NCBI RefSeq assembly: GCF_016888165.1
Contig: NZ_JACSWC010000423.1
Location: forward strand, 1-55,142
From: Halomicronema sp. CCY15110
GTDB taxonomy: Bacteria; Cyanobacteriota; Cyanobacteriia; Phormidesmidales; Phormidesmidaceae
Direction: 5' to 3'
Length of the DNA: 55,142 bases
Shown: piece by piece, positions 1 through 8,211 of the stretch
Position numbering within the stretch: the stretch's first letter is position 1
Layout: every line of letters starts with the position of its first letter
Notes under the pieces: model-generated
The model's input: only the letters and a program-made list of their open reading frames with translations
Told to the model about the DNA's origin: nothing
The model's database searches: none
Translations under genes and position numbers: made by a program

Positions 1-42
1 CTGGGCCGAATTAAACGTCGAATCAGTCGAACCAGTCGCTGA

Positions 43-109
43 TTTCGACTCCGCTCAATCAGCTAGGTTTCCTCCCTGGCAGACAGTTGAGGGTTGAGCA
101 GAGTCGAAA
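43..109. repeat. Inverted pair of a 16-bp dispersed repeat
   Basis: TTTCGACTCCGCTCAA lies at 43-58, and its reverse complement with one mismatch lies at 94-109, so the two arms could form a hairpin. The same core recurs as a tighter inverted pair at 29693-29741. A looser relative occurs at 25800-25925. The right arm contains the TTG from which the neighbouring DUF559 reading frame starts. Confidence 0.6.
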
Positions 110-414
110 CCCGTCTACGAAATAATTGTGCCTGCCCACTTATCAATGTCTTAAAACCCTATAAACACCGTGTCTTAAGACAACACCCAATCCATCATTT
201 CATCGTTGATTTCTATTGTCATAGCCTCAAATTAGTCATTGAGGTAAAGGGAGATAGCCATTTCGTTGAAATGGCTCAAGCCTATGACGAGAGGAGAACT
301 CTAATATCAGAAAGCTATGGTTTACAAGTTCTCCGGTTTACCAACCAGCAGGTTCTCCATGACTTTGAGGCAGTTTATATGGAAATCGAAGCTTTGAGTG
401 ATGTCCAAGCCTGA
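94..414 (+). CDS. DUF559 nuclease-like protein, abnormal N-terminus
   Basis: About 106 residues of the DUF559 family, a PD-(D/E)XK endonuclease-like fold related to Vsr. The core is visible as RQHPIHHFIVDFYC, then LVIEVKGDSH, YDERR and VLRFTNQQVL; the Asp of VDF and the Glu and Lys of EVKG match the putative catalytic positions. The usual N-terminal helix is poorly preserved. The only start available is a TTG at 94 that lies inside a dispersed repeat, so the first codons are probably repeat-derived and the gene may be truncated or decaying. No partner methylase is visible. The family call is fairly safe; activity is doubtful. Confidence 0.6.
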   Translation: MSRVETRLRNNCACPLINVLKPYKHRVLRQHPIHHFIVDFYCHSLKLVIEVKGDSHFVEMAQAYDERRTLISESYGLQVLRFTNQQVLHDFEAVYMEIEALSDVQA

Positions 415-479
415 GTATCGTCGTCCATCACCGCTGCCTCAACTCGAAAAGTTAATGCCCTCAATCGGAGGCAGTAGAT

Positions 480-707
480 ATGGCCTTAGTCAACTTTCAA
501 GAAGCTCAAACTTACCTTGAATTCTTACCACTCCTGCACGACTTGCCCAAACAGCCCTTTTTCATCGTTTACGATCAGGTGCTGACCGGGGGAGTGGTGA
601 AAAAGTCCACAGCGATCATCAATACCTGTTGGTCGCTCTTCAACTCATCCACGCTATCCGGGCCGCCGCGCCCGCTCAACTGGTTAGGGGCTAGGTATGG
701 GTCCTGA
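480..707 (+). pseudogene. Possible frameshifted gene remnant
   Basis: An ATG at 480 follows a good ribosome site (GGAGG at 467-471) and opens a 75-codon frame whose second half does not look protein-like. From about 521 to 694 another plus frame is open and reads more like protein, with segments such as ARLAQTALFHRL and HQYLLVALQLIHAIRAAAP before a TAG. A single frameshift near 518-530 would join a good start to this stretch. I do not recognise the family. It could equally be chance open frames in decayed sequence. Confidence 0.25.
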
Positions 708-789
708 ACCAGCCTAGGGACTTTTCTCTTGCCGCCGCACCTTGACATAAACGTCGCTCGATTGCCCAGAGCGTCAAGGTTTCAAGCGG

Positions 790-1752
790 TCAGGTTGTAT
801 GCCGCAAGGTAGCTGACGGAGCTTCACTAAATAAGCATCTATATTCGTGGGCAAAGTGCCCCAGACTATAAAACCCCCAGGCATGGGCAATATTAGCGAC
901 AGTTGCATGCTCAGGATCGGCAGCCAACAGGGCTTGGCGCACCCCGTTGAGGCGCTGCTGCTTGAGGTAGGCCATCGGCCCCATGCCAAAAATATCTTGA
1001 AAGCCGTAGATGAGCGATCGCCGACTGGCATGTACCGCGATACTCAACTCAGCCAAAGTCATCGGGCGATGGAGGTTGGCGATCATGTAGTCTTGCGCCT
1101 GGGCAACGATTTCGGCTCGCCGTAGGGGCCTTGGGGCTTGCTGGGGTTGACTCAGCGCATTACACAACAGGGGCAGCAAATCTCCTTGAATCAATCGCAG
1201 CAGATCCGGAGACTGCAGTATCTGGGGATGATGATCCATCAAGAAAATTACTTGCCTGAGATAACTGCTGTAGGCGTCTATATGGGTAGGCCATGCGGTG
1301 ACAATATTTTGTCGGAAGAAAGCATCGTCAAGCTCATGATGTCCCAATTGGTTAGCGAACAATTGCAACAGCGATTTATTCACTTCCACCAACACCACCG
1401 ACAAACCGGCAGCCGAGCTGACCAGGTTGGCCTCTCGCTGGGGGTCAAACCCGAAGAGACAGTTCGTGTTTAACGGTGTCCCATGGGCAAAGTGAGAAGA
1501 GTCCTGTTGGTGAAGCACCAGCCCAAACGCCAATGAGTCTCGCGGTTTCTCCCCAACAATTTCGACCGTGCAGTTAGTGACTAGCCGCCCAATCGAGAGC
1601 CCCTCTAGTTGCAGCCTAGAGACCACACCTTGAAAAGGTTTGGGGTGCAATTGCCGAAATTGTGCTCCCCATTTGCGAAACATTGAGCTACAGAGGTCAG
1701 CATCTCGGAAGCACTGGGTTTGCAGGGGGGGACTTGGTGTAATTGAAGACAT
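790..1752 (-). CDS. AraC family transcriptional regulator
   Basis: A 320-residue DNA-binding regulator. The last 100 residues form the AraC double helix-turn-helix: RPMTLAELSIAVHASRRSLI is the first recognition unit and ATVANIAHAWGFYSLGHFA the second, followed by the family tail YRCLFSEAPSATLR. The first 200 residues are a sensing region of unknown ligand. The ATG at 1752 is the first in frame. The gene is divergent from the sulfatase at 2135 across 382 bp that contains a 15-bp palindrome, so it is a candidate regulator of the sulfatase block. Family call firm; target inferred. Confidence 0.88.
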   Translation of the reverse strand: MSSITPSPPLQTQCFRDADLCSSMFRKWGAQFRQLHPKPFQGVVSRLQLEGLSIGRLVTNCTVEIVGEKPRDSLAFGLVLHQQDSSHFAHGTPLNTNCLFGFDPQREANLVSSAAGLSVVLVEVNKSLLQLFANQLGHHELDDAFFRQNIVTAWPTHIDAYSSYLRQVIFLMDHHPQILQSPDLLRLIQGDLLPLLCNALSQPQQAPRPLRRAEIVAQAQDYMIANLHRPMTLAELSIAVHASRRSLIYGFQDIFGMGPMAYLKQQRLNGVRQALLAADPEHATVANIAHAWGFYSLGHFAHEYRCLFSEAPSATLRHTT

Positions 1753-1865
1753 TGCACGCCGACCAAAGAATAATGCGAAAGCGACTAACTTTCTGTGCGC
1801 TGATTAGAGCCCGCCAATTTCTCGATCGGACATCACAATATATTAAGACCTTACACCTTTAAAAC

Positions 1866-1936
1866 TTGCACTTTTCACACAGTTGCCATCTTATTGCTGA
1901 CGACAACCAAGCATAGCTTCAGAAAGTTGCACTTTC
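1866..1936. promoter_or_regulatory. Candidate operator between araC-like gene and sulfatase
   Basis: The gene-free 1753-2134 interval holds a perfect 6-3-6 palindrome GAAAGTTGCACTTTC at 1922-1936. Its core TTGCACTTT is repeated directly at 1866-1874, 61 bp away, close to six helical turns. This is a plausible site pair for the adjacent AraC regulator. No promoter hexamers are clear. Nothing else is seen in the gap. Confidence 0.4.
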
Positions 1937-2134
1937 GGGATCTAAACACCTTATTTGTTAACACCCGGTTAATCCATTCCACCACCGCCAAAGCGTTTAA
2001 AAAAAGCATGCTGAACTGTCAAGCCTCATGGCTAGGGGCTTTACAGCGATTCATCAGTCATTAGGAAAAATAGTGCGCAGCGGTTGTTTGGCGTCAGAAA
2101 ACAGCCTGAAATAAGACAACTCTTGTAGCGAAAT

Positions 2135-3880
2135 ATGGACGACAAGAATGCCTTGCCAAACAATATCTATGCTATGTTTCTAGGGCTCTTGTCCTACCAA
2201 ATTGCGTTGTTACCTGCGTCTCAAAGTTCTATGTTGCATTCTCTACGTTGTCCGAATCAGCTTCGGACTTGGTTTAAAAAAACGATCGCGATCGCGATCA
2301 CAGTCACGTTCCTCTTCGTGGGCAACGTGCCCTGGGGCCGCGCTGCGATCGCGGCCAGCTATTCATCCTATGGGCAGGCCAAAGCGGCCACGGCCTCAAC
2401 CGATAAACCCAACATCGTTGTCATTTGGGGTGACGACATCGGCCAGAGCGATGTCAGCGCTTACACCAAAGGGCTTATGGGCTTCCGCACCCCCAACATC
2501 GATCGCGTGGCCGATGAGGGCATGCTATTTACCGACTACTACGCCGAACAAAGCTGCACCGCTGGCCGTTCGGCCTTTATCACCGGCCAAAGCGTTTTTC
2601 GTACGGGGTTGAGCAAAGTCGGCTTGCCAGGGGCAGACTTAGGCCTCAGAGCCGAAGATCCGACGATTGCGGAACTGTTGAAAGAGCAGGGCTACGCCAC
2701 GGCGCAGTTTGGCAAAAATCACCTGGGTGATAAAGATGAGTTTTTGCCGACCAACCATGGTTTTGATGAGTTTTACGGCAACCTCTATCACCTGAATGCG
2801 GAAGAAGAGCCGGAACTGCCGGATTATCCCGACCCCGAAGAATTTCCCAACTTTGCCAAAAACTTTGGCCCCCGGGGTGTGATTCATAGCTTTGCCGATG
2901 GCCGCATCGAAGATACTGGCCCGCTGACCAAAAAGCGGATGGAAACCATTGATGACGACATCGCCGATCGCGCCGCTGCATATGTCAAACAGCAGGCCGC
3001 AACGGACGAGCCCTTCTTCTTGTGGACGAACTTTACCCACATGCACTTCCGCACCCACCCCAAACCTGAAAGTGTGGGGCAGTCGGGGCGTTGGCAGTCG
3101 CCTTACCACGACACCATGATCGATCATGACAAAAACGTGGGTCAGGTGTTGGATGCCCTTGACGAGGCGGGCATTACGGACAACACCATCGTCATTTACA
3201 GCACCGACAACGGACCGCACATGAATACCTGGCCCGATGCCGCCATGACCCCCTTTCGGGGCGAAAAGGATACGGGTTGGGAAGGCGCTTTCCGCGTGCC
3301 CTTTATGGTGCGTTGGCCGGGGCACATTGAAGCCGGCAGCGTGTCTAACGACTTTATGTCACACCTGGACTGGCTACCGACCTTTTTGGCCGCCGCCGGT
3401 GCTCCGGATGTGAAAGAGCAATTGCTGACCGGCTATAAAGCTAACGGCAAGCGGTTTAAGGTGCATTTAGACGGCTATAACTGGCTGCCCTACCTCACGG
3501 GGGAAACCACCGAAGCGCCTCGTGATGAGTATTTCTATTTCTCGGATGACGGTGACCTGTTGGCAATGCGCTATGACAACTGGAAGGTGCATTTTGCGCA
3601 GCAACGGGAAGCGGGCACTCTAGCGCTGTGGGGTGAGCCGTTTGTCGCCACGCGCATCCCCTGGTTGTACAACCTCCGCACGGATCCTTATGAGAAGGCC
3701 ACCATTACCTCCAATACCTATTGGGATTGGTATGTGGATCATGTGTACCTATTGCTGCCAGCACAGAAGTTTGTGGGTCAGTTTTTGGCCACGTTCAAAG
3801 ACTATCCACCGCGTCAAAAGGCGGCCAGCTTCACGATTGACGATGCCCTAGAGCAGCTACAGAAGTCGCCTAGTAGCTAG
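2135..3880 (+). CDS. Secreted type I sulfatase (arylsulfatase family)
   Basis: A 581-residue sulfatase that would hydrolyse sulfate esters outside the cytoplasm. The maturation signature SCTAGRSAFITGQ puts Cys141 in the C-x-A-x-R context that FGE converts to formylglycine. Metal and active-site elements are present: IWGDD (Asp100-101), GKNHLGD (Lys194, His196), STDNGPH (Asp358, Asn359) and RGEKDTGWEG (Lys378). A hydrophobic stretch at residues 50-67 after basic residues, then AAIAAS, looks like a signal peptide; an ATG at 2231 would place it at the true N-terminus, so the real start may be there. The matching maturase gene lies at 14612-15706. Substrate unknown. Confidence 0.9.
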   Translation: MDDKNALPNNIYAMFLGLLSYQIALLPASQSSMLHSLRCPNQLRTWFKKTIAIAITVTFLFVGNVPWGRAAIAASYSSYGQAKAATASTDKPNIVVIWGDDIGQSDVSAYTKGLMGFRTPNIDRVADEGMLFTDYYAEQSCTAGRSAFITGQSVFRTGLSKVGLPGADLGLRAEDPTIAELLKEQGYATAQFGKNHLGDKDEFLPTNHGFDEFYGNLYHLNAEEEPELPDYPDPEEFPNFAKNFGPRGVIHSFADGRIEDTGPLTKKRMETIDDDIADRAAAYVKQQAATDEPFFLWTNFTHMHFRTHPKPESVGQSGRWQSPYHDTMIDHDKNVGQVLDALDEAGITDNTIVIYSTDNGPHMNTWPDAAMTPFRGEKDTGWEGAFRVPFMVRWPGHIEAGSVSNDFMSHLDWLPTFLAAAGAPDVKEQLLTGYKANGKRFKVHLDGYNWLPYLTGETTEAPRDEYFYFSDDGDLLAMRYDNWKVHFAQQREAGTLALWGEPFVATRIPWLYNLRTDPYEKATITSNTYWDWYVDHVYLLLPAQKFVGQFLATFKDYPPRQKAASFTIDDALEQLQKSPSS

Positions 3881-3898
3881 CGCATCCAGCCGGTGGTC

Positions 3899-3936
3899 GG
3901 CGATCGCACTCGCGTTAATTAAGCGGTGCGATCGCC
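3899..3936. terminator. Hairpin made from two HIP1 sites
   Basis: GGCGATCGCAC (3899-3909) and GTGCGATCGCC (3926-3936) form an 11-bp perfect stem just after the sulfatase stop. There is no strong T-run, so it may be an RNA-stabilising hairpin or weak terminator rather than a classical one. Confidence 0.4.
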
Positions 3937-4049
3937 AACTATTTCATGCCGCGAGTCATGGCGATAAATCTAGGTTTCAAGAGCCCCTTAATCAAGGCAG
4001 CGGAAACCTCTGGCCGTCGCTCTAAAGTGGAGCATTTAACCACAGACTA

Positions 4050-4886
4050 ATGACTGAAATCATCGCTGTGTTAGCAAATCTGGCGACGTTGATCTTTGTG
4101 ATCAGCAGCATGTTGGCGCTGGGATTGAGCCTGACGGTCAAGCTGATTCTGGCTCCCCTCGCCAATGTCAACCTGGTGGCGCGAGCCCTGGGCGTCAATT
4201 TTGTGCTGGTGCCGCTGGTGGCTTTTGGGTTGAAAACGGTCATACCGCTAGAGCCGTCTTTGGGTATTGGTTTAATGTTGCTGGCCACGGCTGCTGGCGC
4301 GCCCTTTTTGCCGAAACTGGCGCAGGCAGCCAAGGCCGATGTCGCCTTTAGCGTGGGGCTGATGGTGCTGCTGATGGTCGTTACCGTCGTGTATGTGCCA
4401 GTGGTGTTGCCGCTATTGCTGCCAGGAGTTTCGGTCAATCCTCTGGAGATTGCCCGATCACTCATTATTTTGATGTTGTTGCCGTTGGCAATCGGCCTCG
4501 TGATCAAAGCTCGCTATGCCGAGATCGCCAGCTCTCTGCAACCCCATATGGCTCAAGCTTCGACAGTCAGCTTGCTCGCGGTGTTGGTGTTAATGCTGGT
4601 GCTGAACTTTGACACCATGGTTGGGGCGATCGGTAGCGGGGCCATGATTGTCGCCATTCTATTTATCTTGATTTCACTGGCCCTCGGCTACTGGTTGGGG
4701 CCCACGGCAGGCACTCGACCGGTGCTGGGGCTGGGCACTGCACAGCGCAATATTGCGGCCGCCATGGTGGTGGCTACGGGCAACTTTGGCGACGATCCCA
4801 ATGTCTTGACCATGATTTTAGTCGGGGCGGTGTTAATGCTCGTGATTCTGATGCCGCTGGCCGGGGAGCTGGGCCGACGTGCTTAG
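4050..4886 (+). CDS. BASS-type (bile acid:sodium symporter family) transporter
   Basis: A 278-residue inner-membrane protein with about nine hydrophobic segments and almost no soluble part. The layout and segments such as ATAAGAPFLPKLAQ and GTAQRNIAAAMVVA match the BASS fold, where the second motif lies in the crossover helices that bind sodium and substrate. BASS members carry organic anions, including sulfated steroids, with sodium. It follows the sulfatase by 169 bp on the same strand. Its transporter domain resembles that of the fusion protein at 13143-14612, so the block holds two diverged copies. Substrate unknown; an organic or sulfonated anion is a guess from context. Confidence 0.8.
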   Translation: MTEIIAVLANLATLIFVISSMLALGLSLTVKLILAPLANVNLVARALGVNFVLVPLVAFGLKTVIPLEPSLGIGLMLLATAAGAPFLPKLAQAAKADVAFSVGLMVLLMVVTVVYVPVVLPLLLPGVSVNPLEIARSLIILMLLPLAIGLVIKARYAEIASSLQPHMAQASTVSLLAVLVLMLVLNFDTMVGAIGSGAMIVAILFILISLALGYWLGPTAGTRPVLGLGTAQRNIAAAMVVATGNFGDDPNVLTMILVGAVLMLVILMPLAGELGRRA

Positions 4887-5055
4887 AAGCAACAGATTGC
4901 TGGCGATCGCGCCTAAATAAATATTGTTTTTCCGAGTTCATTTAGACCCTTGAGTTCCAGGCATGTCGGTTGCTGTGATGTCAGCCCAAAACCCTTCGGC
5001 GCATTGATCTTAAAGACCGTCTGGGCAGTTAACTCAAGAACTCCAAGGATAAAAT

Positions 5056-6504
5056 ATGGTTGATATGTCTGACTTACCCCCGCAACCAACCCCTTACTCA
5101 GTACCGAGTAAAATTACGGCGCTGTCGATATTGGGGCTCGGCGTTTTTTCGAGTGCCGCGATCGCGACAGAGCCCACCGCTAAGGTTCACTGGTCGCTAT
5201 CTGATGGCCCAGAGTTGGCAGCACAGCACACTTCACAGTCTGTTTTCCATCCGGCAACTGGGGCCACGGAGCGCTTCGAAAAAGCGACATTGCCAGAATT
5301 CGCCCGTCCGATTCCCCATCAACCGGGTATTGCGCAGAACTCACCCATCAGAACCGTTGCGGCTGATGTCGATGCTCCGGTAGCAAGCGTCAAGCTACGG
5401 GTTCCTGTGGGAACAATGTCTTCGATTAATCAGCCAGTTAGCCTCGCCAGCCTGAACCAAGCGCCGCCTAGCATGTCGGCCAATCTAGTGACTGATGCCG
5501 CCTCGATGCCAAATTATCGTCCGGTGTCAGAGTCAGTTGGCCTGGGTGGCGAAGGTGACTTTGACCAGCGGGCCATGGGGCTAGCCGGGATTGAACAGCT
5601 AGAGCCCATGGCTAGCCCGCTGACTGACGAGACTTTGCCATCCCCAGACGCCAACCCAGTAGAAGCGCCGGTGAGTCTCAATGGTGATGTCGACGAATTT
5701 GGGGATAACAGCCCATGGCGCTTTGAAATCAGACCGTTTGTGGAGTTGCCCTTTAGAGTGCAGGGCGATTTTGGCTTTGATACCGAAATCGATTTTGACG
5801 GCAATGATGGGGACAACGATGATGGAGACGACAGTGGTGGCATCGATTTGTCGTTCGATTCTGGCTTTGAGCTGGAAGACTTGTTTGCGCTCGGGGGGGA
5901 AGCCGAGGTCTGGTACAACAATTTCGGAGTGCTGTTAGGGGGCTACTACGCCGACTTGGGGTCACGGGTGCTAGTGGGGGTCAGTGCCGAAGACCGGGCG
6001 ATCGCCACTTCGGTCCGTCTGAGAACTTCTTATGTGAGAGCCCAGGCTGCCTTGGCTTGGCGCATTGGTCGGTTTGCCTTAGCCCCTGAGCCAGCCGACT
6101 CCCAACCGCAGGATGAAGTCTTTCCAGCCGTGAATGTTGATCTAATCGGGGGCGCAGAATACATCGACTTTGACATTGAGGCTGATTTCAACAACCTACC
6201 GGACGTCACGCTAGGGCCAGATTGGCTCGCCCCCGCTGTACGCTTGCGAGCCGAATGGCTCTTTAACAGCCGTACGAAACTCATTACCGCTGGCGAAATT
6301 GGTGGCTTTGGTGTGGGGAACAGTCCTGATTTGCTCTATAAAATCTCGGTGGGCTTGGATTGGCGCATCTTTCCCAATTTCTCCATTCGTCCGGCCTATC
6401 GTCTGACTGACTACAACTGGCAGCGAGAAGGACGCTTCGCCGACAGTGAACTAGATTTGCGAACTCAGGGCTTGTTTCTAGGGCTGTCCTACGTTTTTGA
6501 TTAG
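5056..6504 (+). CDS. Predicted outer-membrane beta-barrel protein
   Basis: 482 residues. The first 35 contain a signal-like stretch (ITALSILGLGVFSSAAIA), followed by about 190 low-complexity residues rich in Pro, Ser and Ala. The last 250 residues alternate polar and apolar residues in strands (for example YVRAQAALAWRIGRFAL, YKISVGLDWRIFP) and end in Phe-Asp after LSYVF, as in outer-membrane barrels. An acidic loop near residues 250-270 (DGNDGDNDDGDDSGG) could bind calcium. AAGGA at 5044-5048 supports the ATG at 5056. I do not recognise a named family; a porin-like or surface role is inferred. Confidence 0.65.
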   Translation: MVDMSDLPPQPTPYSVPSKITALSILGLGVFSSAAIATEPTAKVHWSLSDGPELAAQHTSQSVFHPATGATERFEKATLPEFARPIPHQPGIAQNSPIRTVAADVDAPVASVKLRVPVGTMSSINQPVSLASLNQAPPSMSANLVTDAASMPNYRPVSESVGLGGEGDFDQRAMGLAGIEQLEPMASPLTDETLPSPDANPVEAPVSLNGDVDEFGDNSPWRFEIRPFVELPFRVQGDFGFDTEIDFDGNDGDNDDGDDSGGIDLSFDSGFELEDLFALGGEAEVWYNNFGVLLGGYYADLGSRVLVGVSAEDRAIATSVRLRTSYVRAQAALAWRIGRFALAPEPADSQPQDEVFPAVNVDLIGGAEYIDFDIEADFNNLPDVTLGPDWLAPAVRLRAEWLFNSRTKLITAGEIGGFGVGNSPDLLYKISVGLDWRIFPNFSIRPAYRLTDYNWQREGRFADSELDLRTQGLFLGLSYVFD

Positions 6505-6601
6505 GCTCATTTCTTGGTTCGATGGCTTGGACGCAGAATTGTGGCCGCGCGATCGCCACATCATTCCACATCTATTTTTTTGACCTATTAGGAGACCAAC
6601 C

Positions 6602-7237
6602 ATGATGAAACGACGAGCGGCCCGCAACGGTGGCCTCCTGCAAGGGGGCAACGTGGGCGCTACACCTCAACCTCCAGTGGCGGACTTAGCCGGGAACGAT
6701 CGCCGCGCCGCCTTGCAAAATTTGCAGCAGTCGGCGGCTCAACGTATTGGCACCCGCTTCAAGATGCGGGAACGGTTGTTTAGCTTTGGCGATGACTTTT
6801 TCATCACGAATGAGCGCAACGAAAAAGTCGTTAAAGTCGATGGCAAACTCCTGCGGGTGCGGCAAACTCTAATCTTTGAAGACATGCAGGGCCGTGAGCT
6901 TTACACCATCAAAGCCAAGTTGATCGATATTCGCGAAACGATGGTGATTAAGCGGCCCAATGGCGATCGCGCGGCGGTCGTTCACAACGCCCTCATTACG
7001 CCCCTCCGCGATCGCTGGCAAATCAACATCCCCGGTGGCGAGGATTTGATCGCCCAGGGCAATATCCTGCAACACGAATACTCGATTCGGAAAAAAGGCG
7101 AGCGGCGGCCAATCGCCGTGATTTCCAAAAAATGGTTTCGGATCCGAGACACCTATGGCGTCGAGCTAGAGAGCGCCTTTGATGCCCCGTTGGTGTTGGC
7201 CATTACGGTCACGATTGACCTGATGGCCCATGCCTAA
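6602..7237 (+). CDS. LURP-one-related (Tubby-like fold) protein
   Basis: 211 residues. After a 55-residue polar leader, the LURP-one core begins at RFKMRERLFSFGDDFFI and continues through VVKVDGKLLRVRQTLIF, ELYTIKAKLIDIRETMVI and VISKKWFRIRDTYGVEL, the pattern of the closed beta-barrel seen in LOR and scramblase-like proteins. Such proteins may bind membrane lipids; the bacterial role is unsettled. AGGAG at 6590-6594 sets the ATG at 6602. It is followed 48 bp later by a DUF6325 gene, a companion also seen elsewhere in this window beside a SHOCT protein. Confidence 0.8.
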   Translation: MMKRRAARNGGLLQGGNVGATPQPPVADLAGNDRRAALQNLQQSAAQRIGTRFKMRERLFSFGDDFFITNERNEKVVKVDGKLLRVRQTLIFEDMQGRELYTIKAKLIDIRETMVIKRPNGDRAAVVHNALITPLRDRWQINIPGGEDLIAQGNILQHEYSIRKKGERRPIAVISKKWFRIRDTYGVELESAFDAPLVLAITVTIDLMAHA

Positions 7238-7285
7238 AGCCACCGCCTCATCATTTGTTACTGACTTTCAACGGAAGCTTGCGAC

Positions 7286-8086
7286 ATGAATATTGGACCG
7301 TTACAACTGGCCGCGATCGCCTTTGATAACCCCACCTTCAAAGGCGAGATCTTGGCAGAACTGGATGCCGTGCGCGGGCGGGGCGTCATTCGCCTGATTG
7401 ACTTGCTCTTTATCTATCGGGACGCCACGGGCGATGTCACCGTCATGACCGACACCGACGTCGAGGCCGCCGACCTGGCTGACTATGGCGAGGTGCTCAG
7501 TCCGCTACTGGGCCTGGGCGATAGTCGCGCCGCTGAGATGAACGGCACCTCGGTGGATCATGGGTATGGCCTCTCGTTAGATGAGATTCGCGGCGTGGTG
7601 GCGCAAATGCCGCCGGACTCCGCCTTGGCGCTCGTGCTGTTTGAACATCGCTGGGCGGGGGGGTTAGCCGCTGCTGTCCGCGAGGCCGGGGGACAGCTGC
7701 TGGCCCAGGGCATTCTCACCCGCGAGGCCGTGCTCATGGTGGGAAGTGAACTGGCGGCGATCGCCGAAGCCGAGCAGGTCATCGCCACCACCGAAGCCCT
7801 GAAAGGCGCGGCTGTGCTCGACGCCCTGGCCTTTACCGAAGCAGCAGCCGAAGCCGAAGCGTTGATGGCCGACGAGTTGGCGACCTCGGCCATGGCGGCG
7901 GAAACGCTCCGCACGTTGATCGCGGCAGGCGTGGTGGACGACACCGAAATCGAAACAGCCATCCTGGCCCTGGTCGCCGGGGGGCTACTCGCGCCAGACC
8001 TGGTTGCCGATGCTCTAGATCAGGCCGATAGCATCATGGCCGCGATTGAAGAAACGATCGCCGCCCAAGCGAGGGCCGAGACTTAG
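7286..8086 (+). CDS. DUF6325 family protein, long form
   Basis: 266 residues. The first 145 form the DUF6325 domain: GPLQLAAIAFDNPTFKGEI, GVIRLIDLLFIYRDATGDV and SALALVLFEHRWAGGLAAA correspond to the same blocks in the paralogue at 31355-31789. The extra C-terminal 110 residues are rich in Ala and Glu and probably helical, ending in a short helical domain (AAGVVDDTEIETAILALVAG) reminiscent of SHOCT-like tails. Function unknown. No membrane segment is seen, so it is probably cytoplasmic. The same-strand neighbours suggest a shared transcript with the LURP-one and MarC genes. Confidence 0.75.
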   Translation: MNIGPLQLAAIAFDNPTFKGEILAELDAVRGRGVIRLIDLLFIYRDATGDVTVMTDTDVEAADLADYGEVLSPLLGLGDSRAAEMNGTSVDHGYGLSLDEIRGVVAQMPPDSALALVLFEHRWAGGLAAAVREAGGQLLAQGILTREAVLMVGSELAAIAEAEQVIATTEALKGAAVLDALAFTEAAAEAEALMADELATSAMAAETLRTLIAAGVVDDTEIETAILALVAGGLLAPDLVADALDQADSIMAAIEETIAAQARAET

Positions 8087-8211
8087 GGAGCGTCATCCAT
8101 GCAGTGCAGACATCTTGCCGGCGCGGCTTTTCCGCGCCCGCACTCTCCAACTCCCGGAACGACCGTCAGCGTGCCAAATGGCCTGTTCGTATCTTGTTAA
8201 GGATTGAAAGT

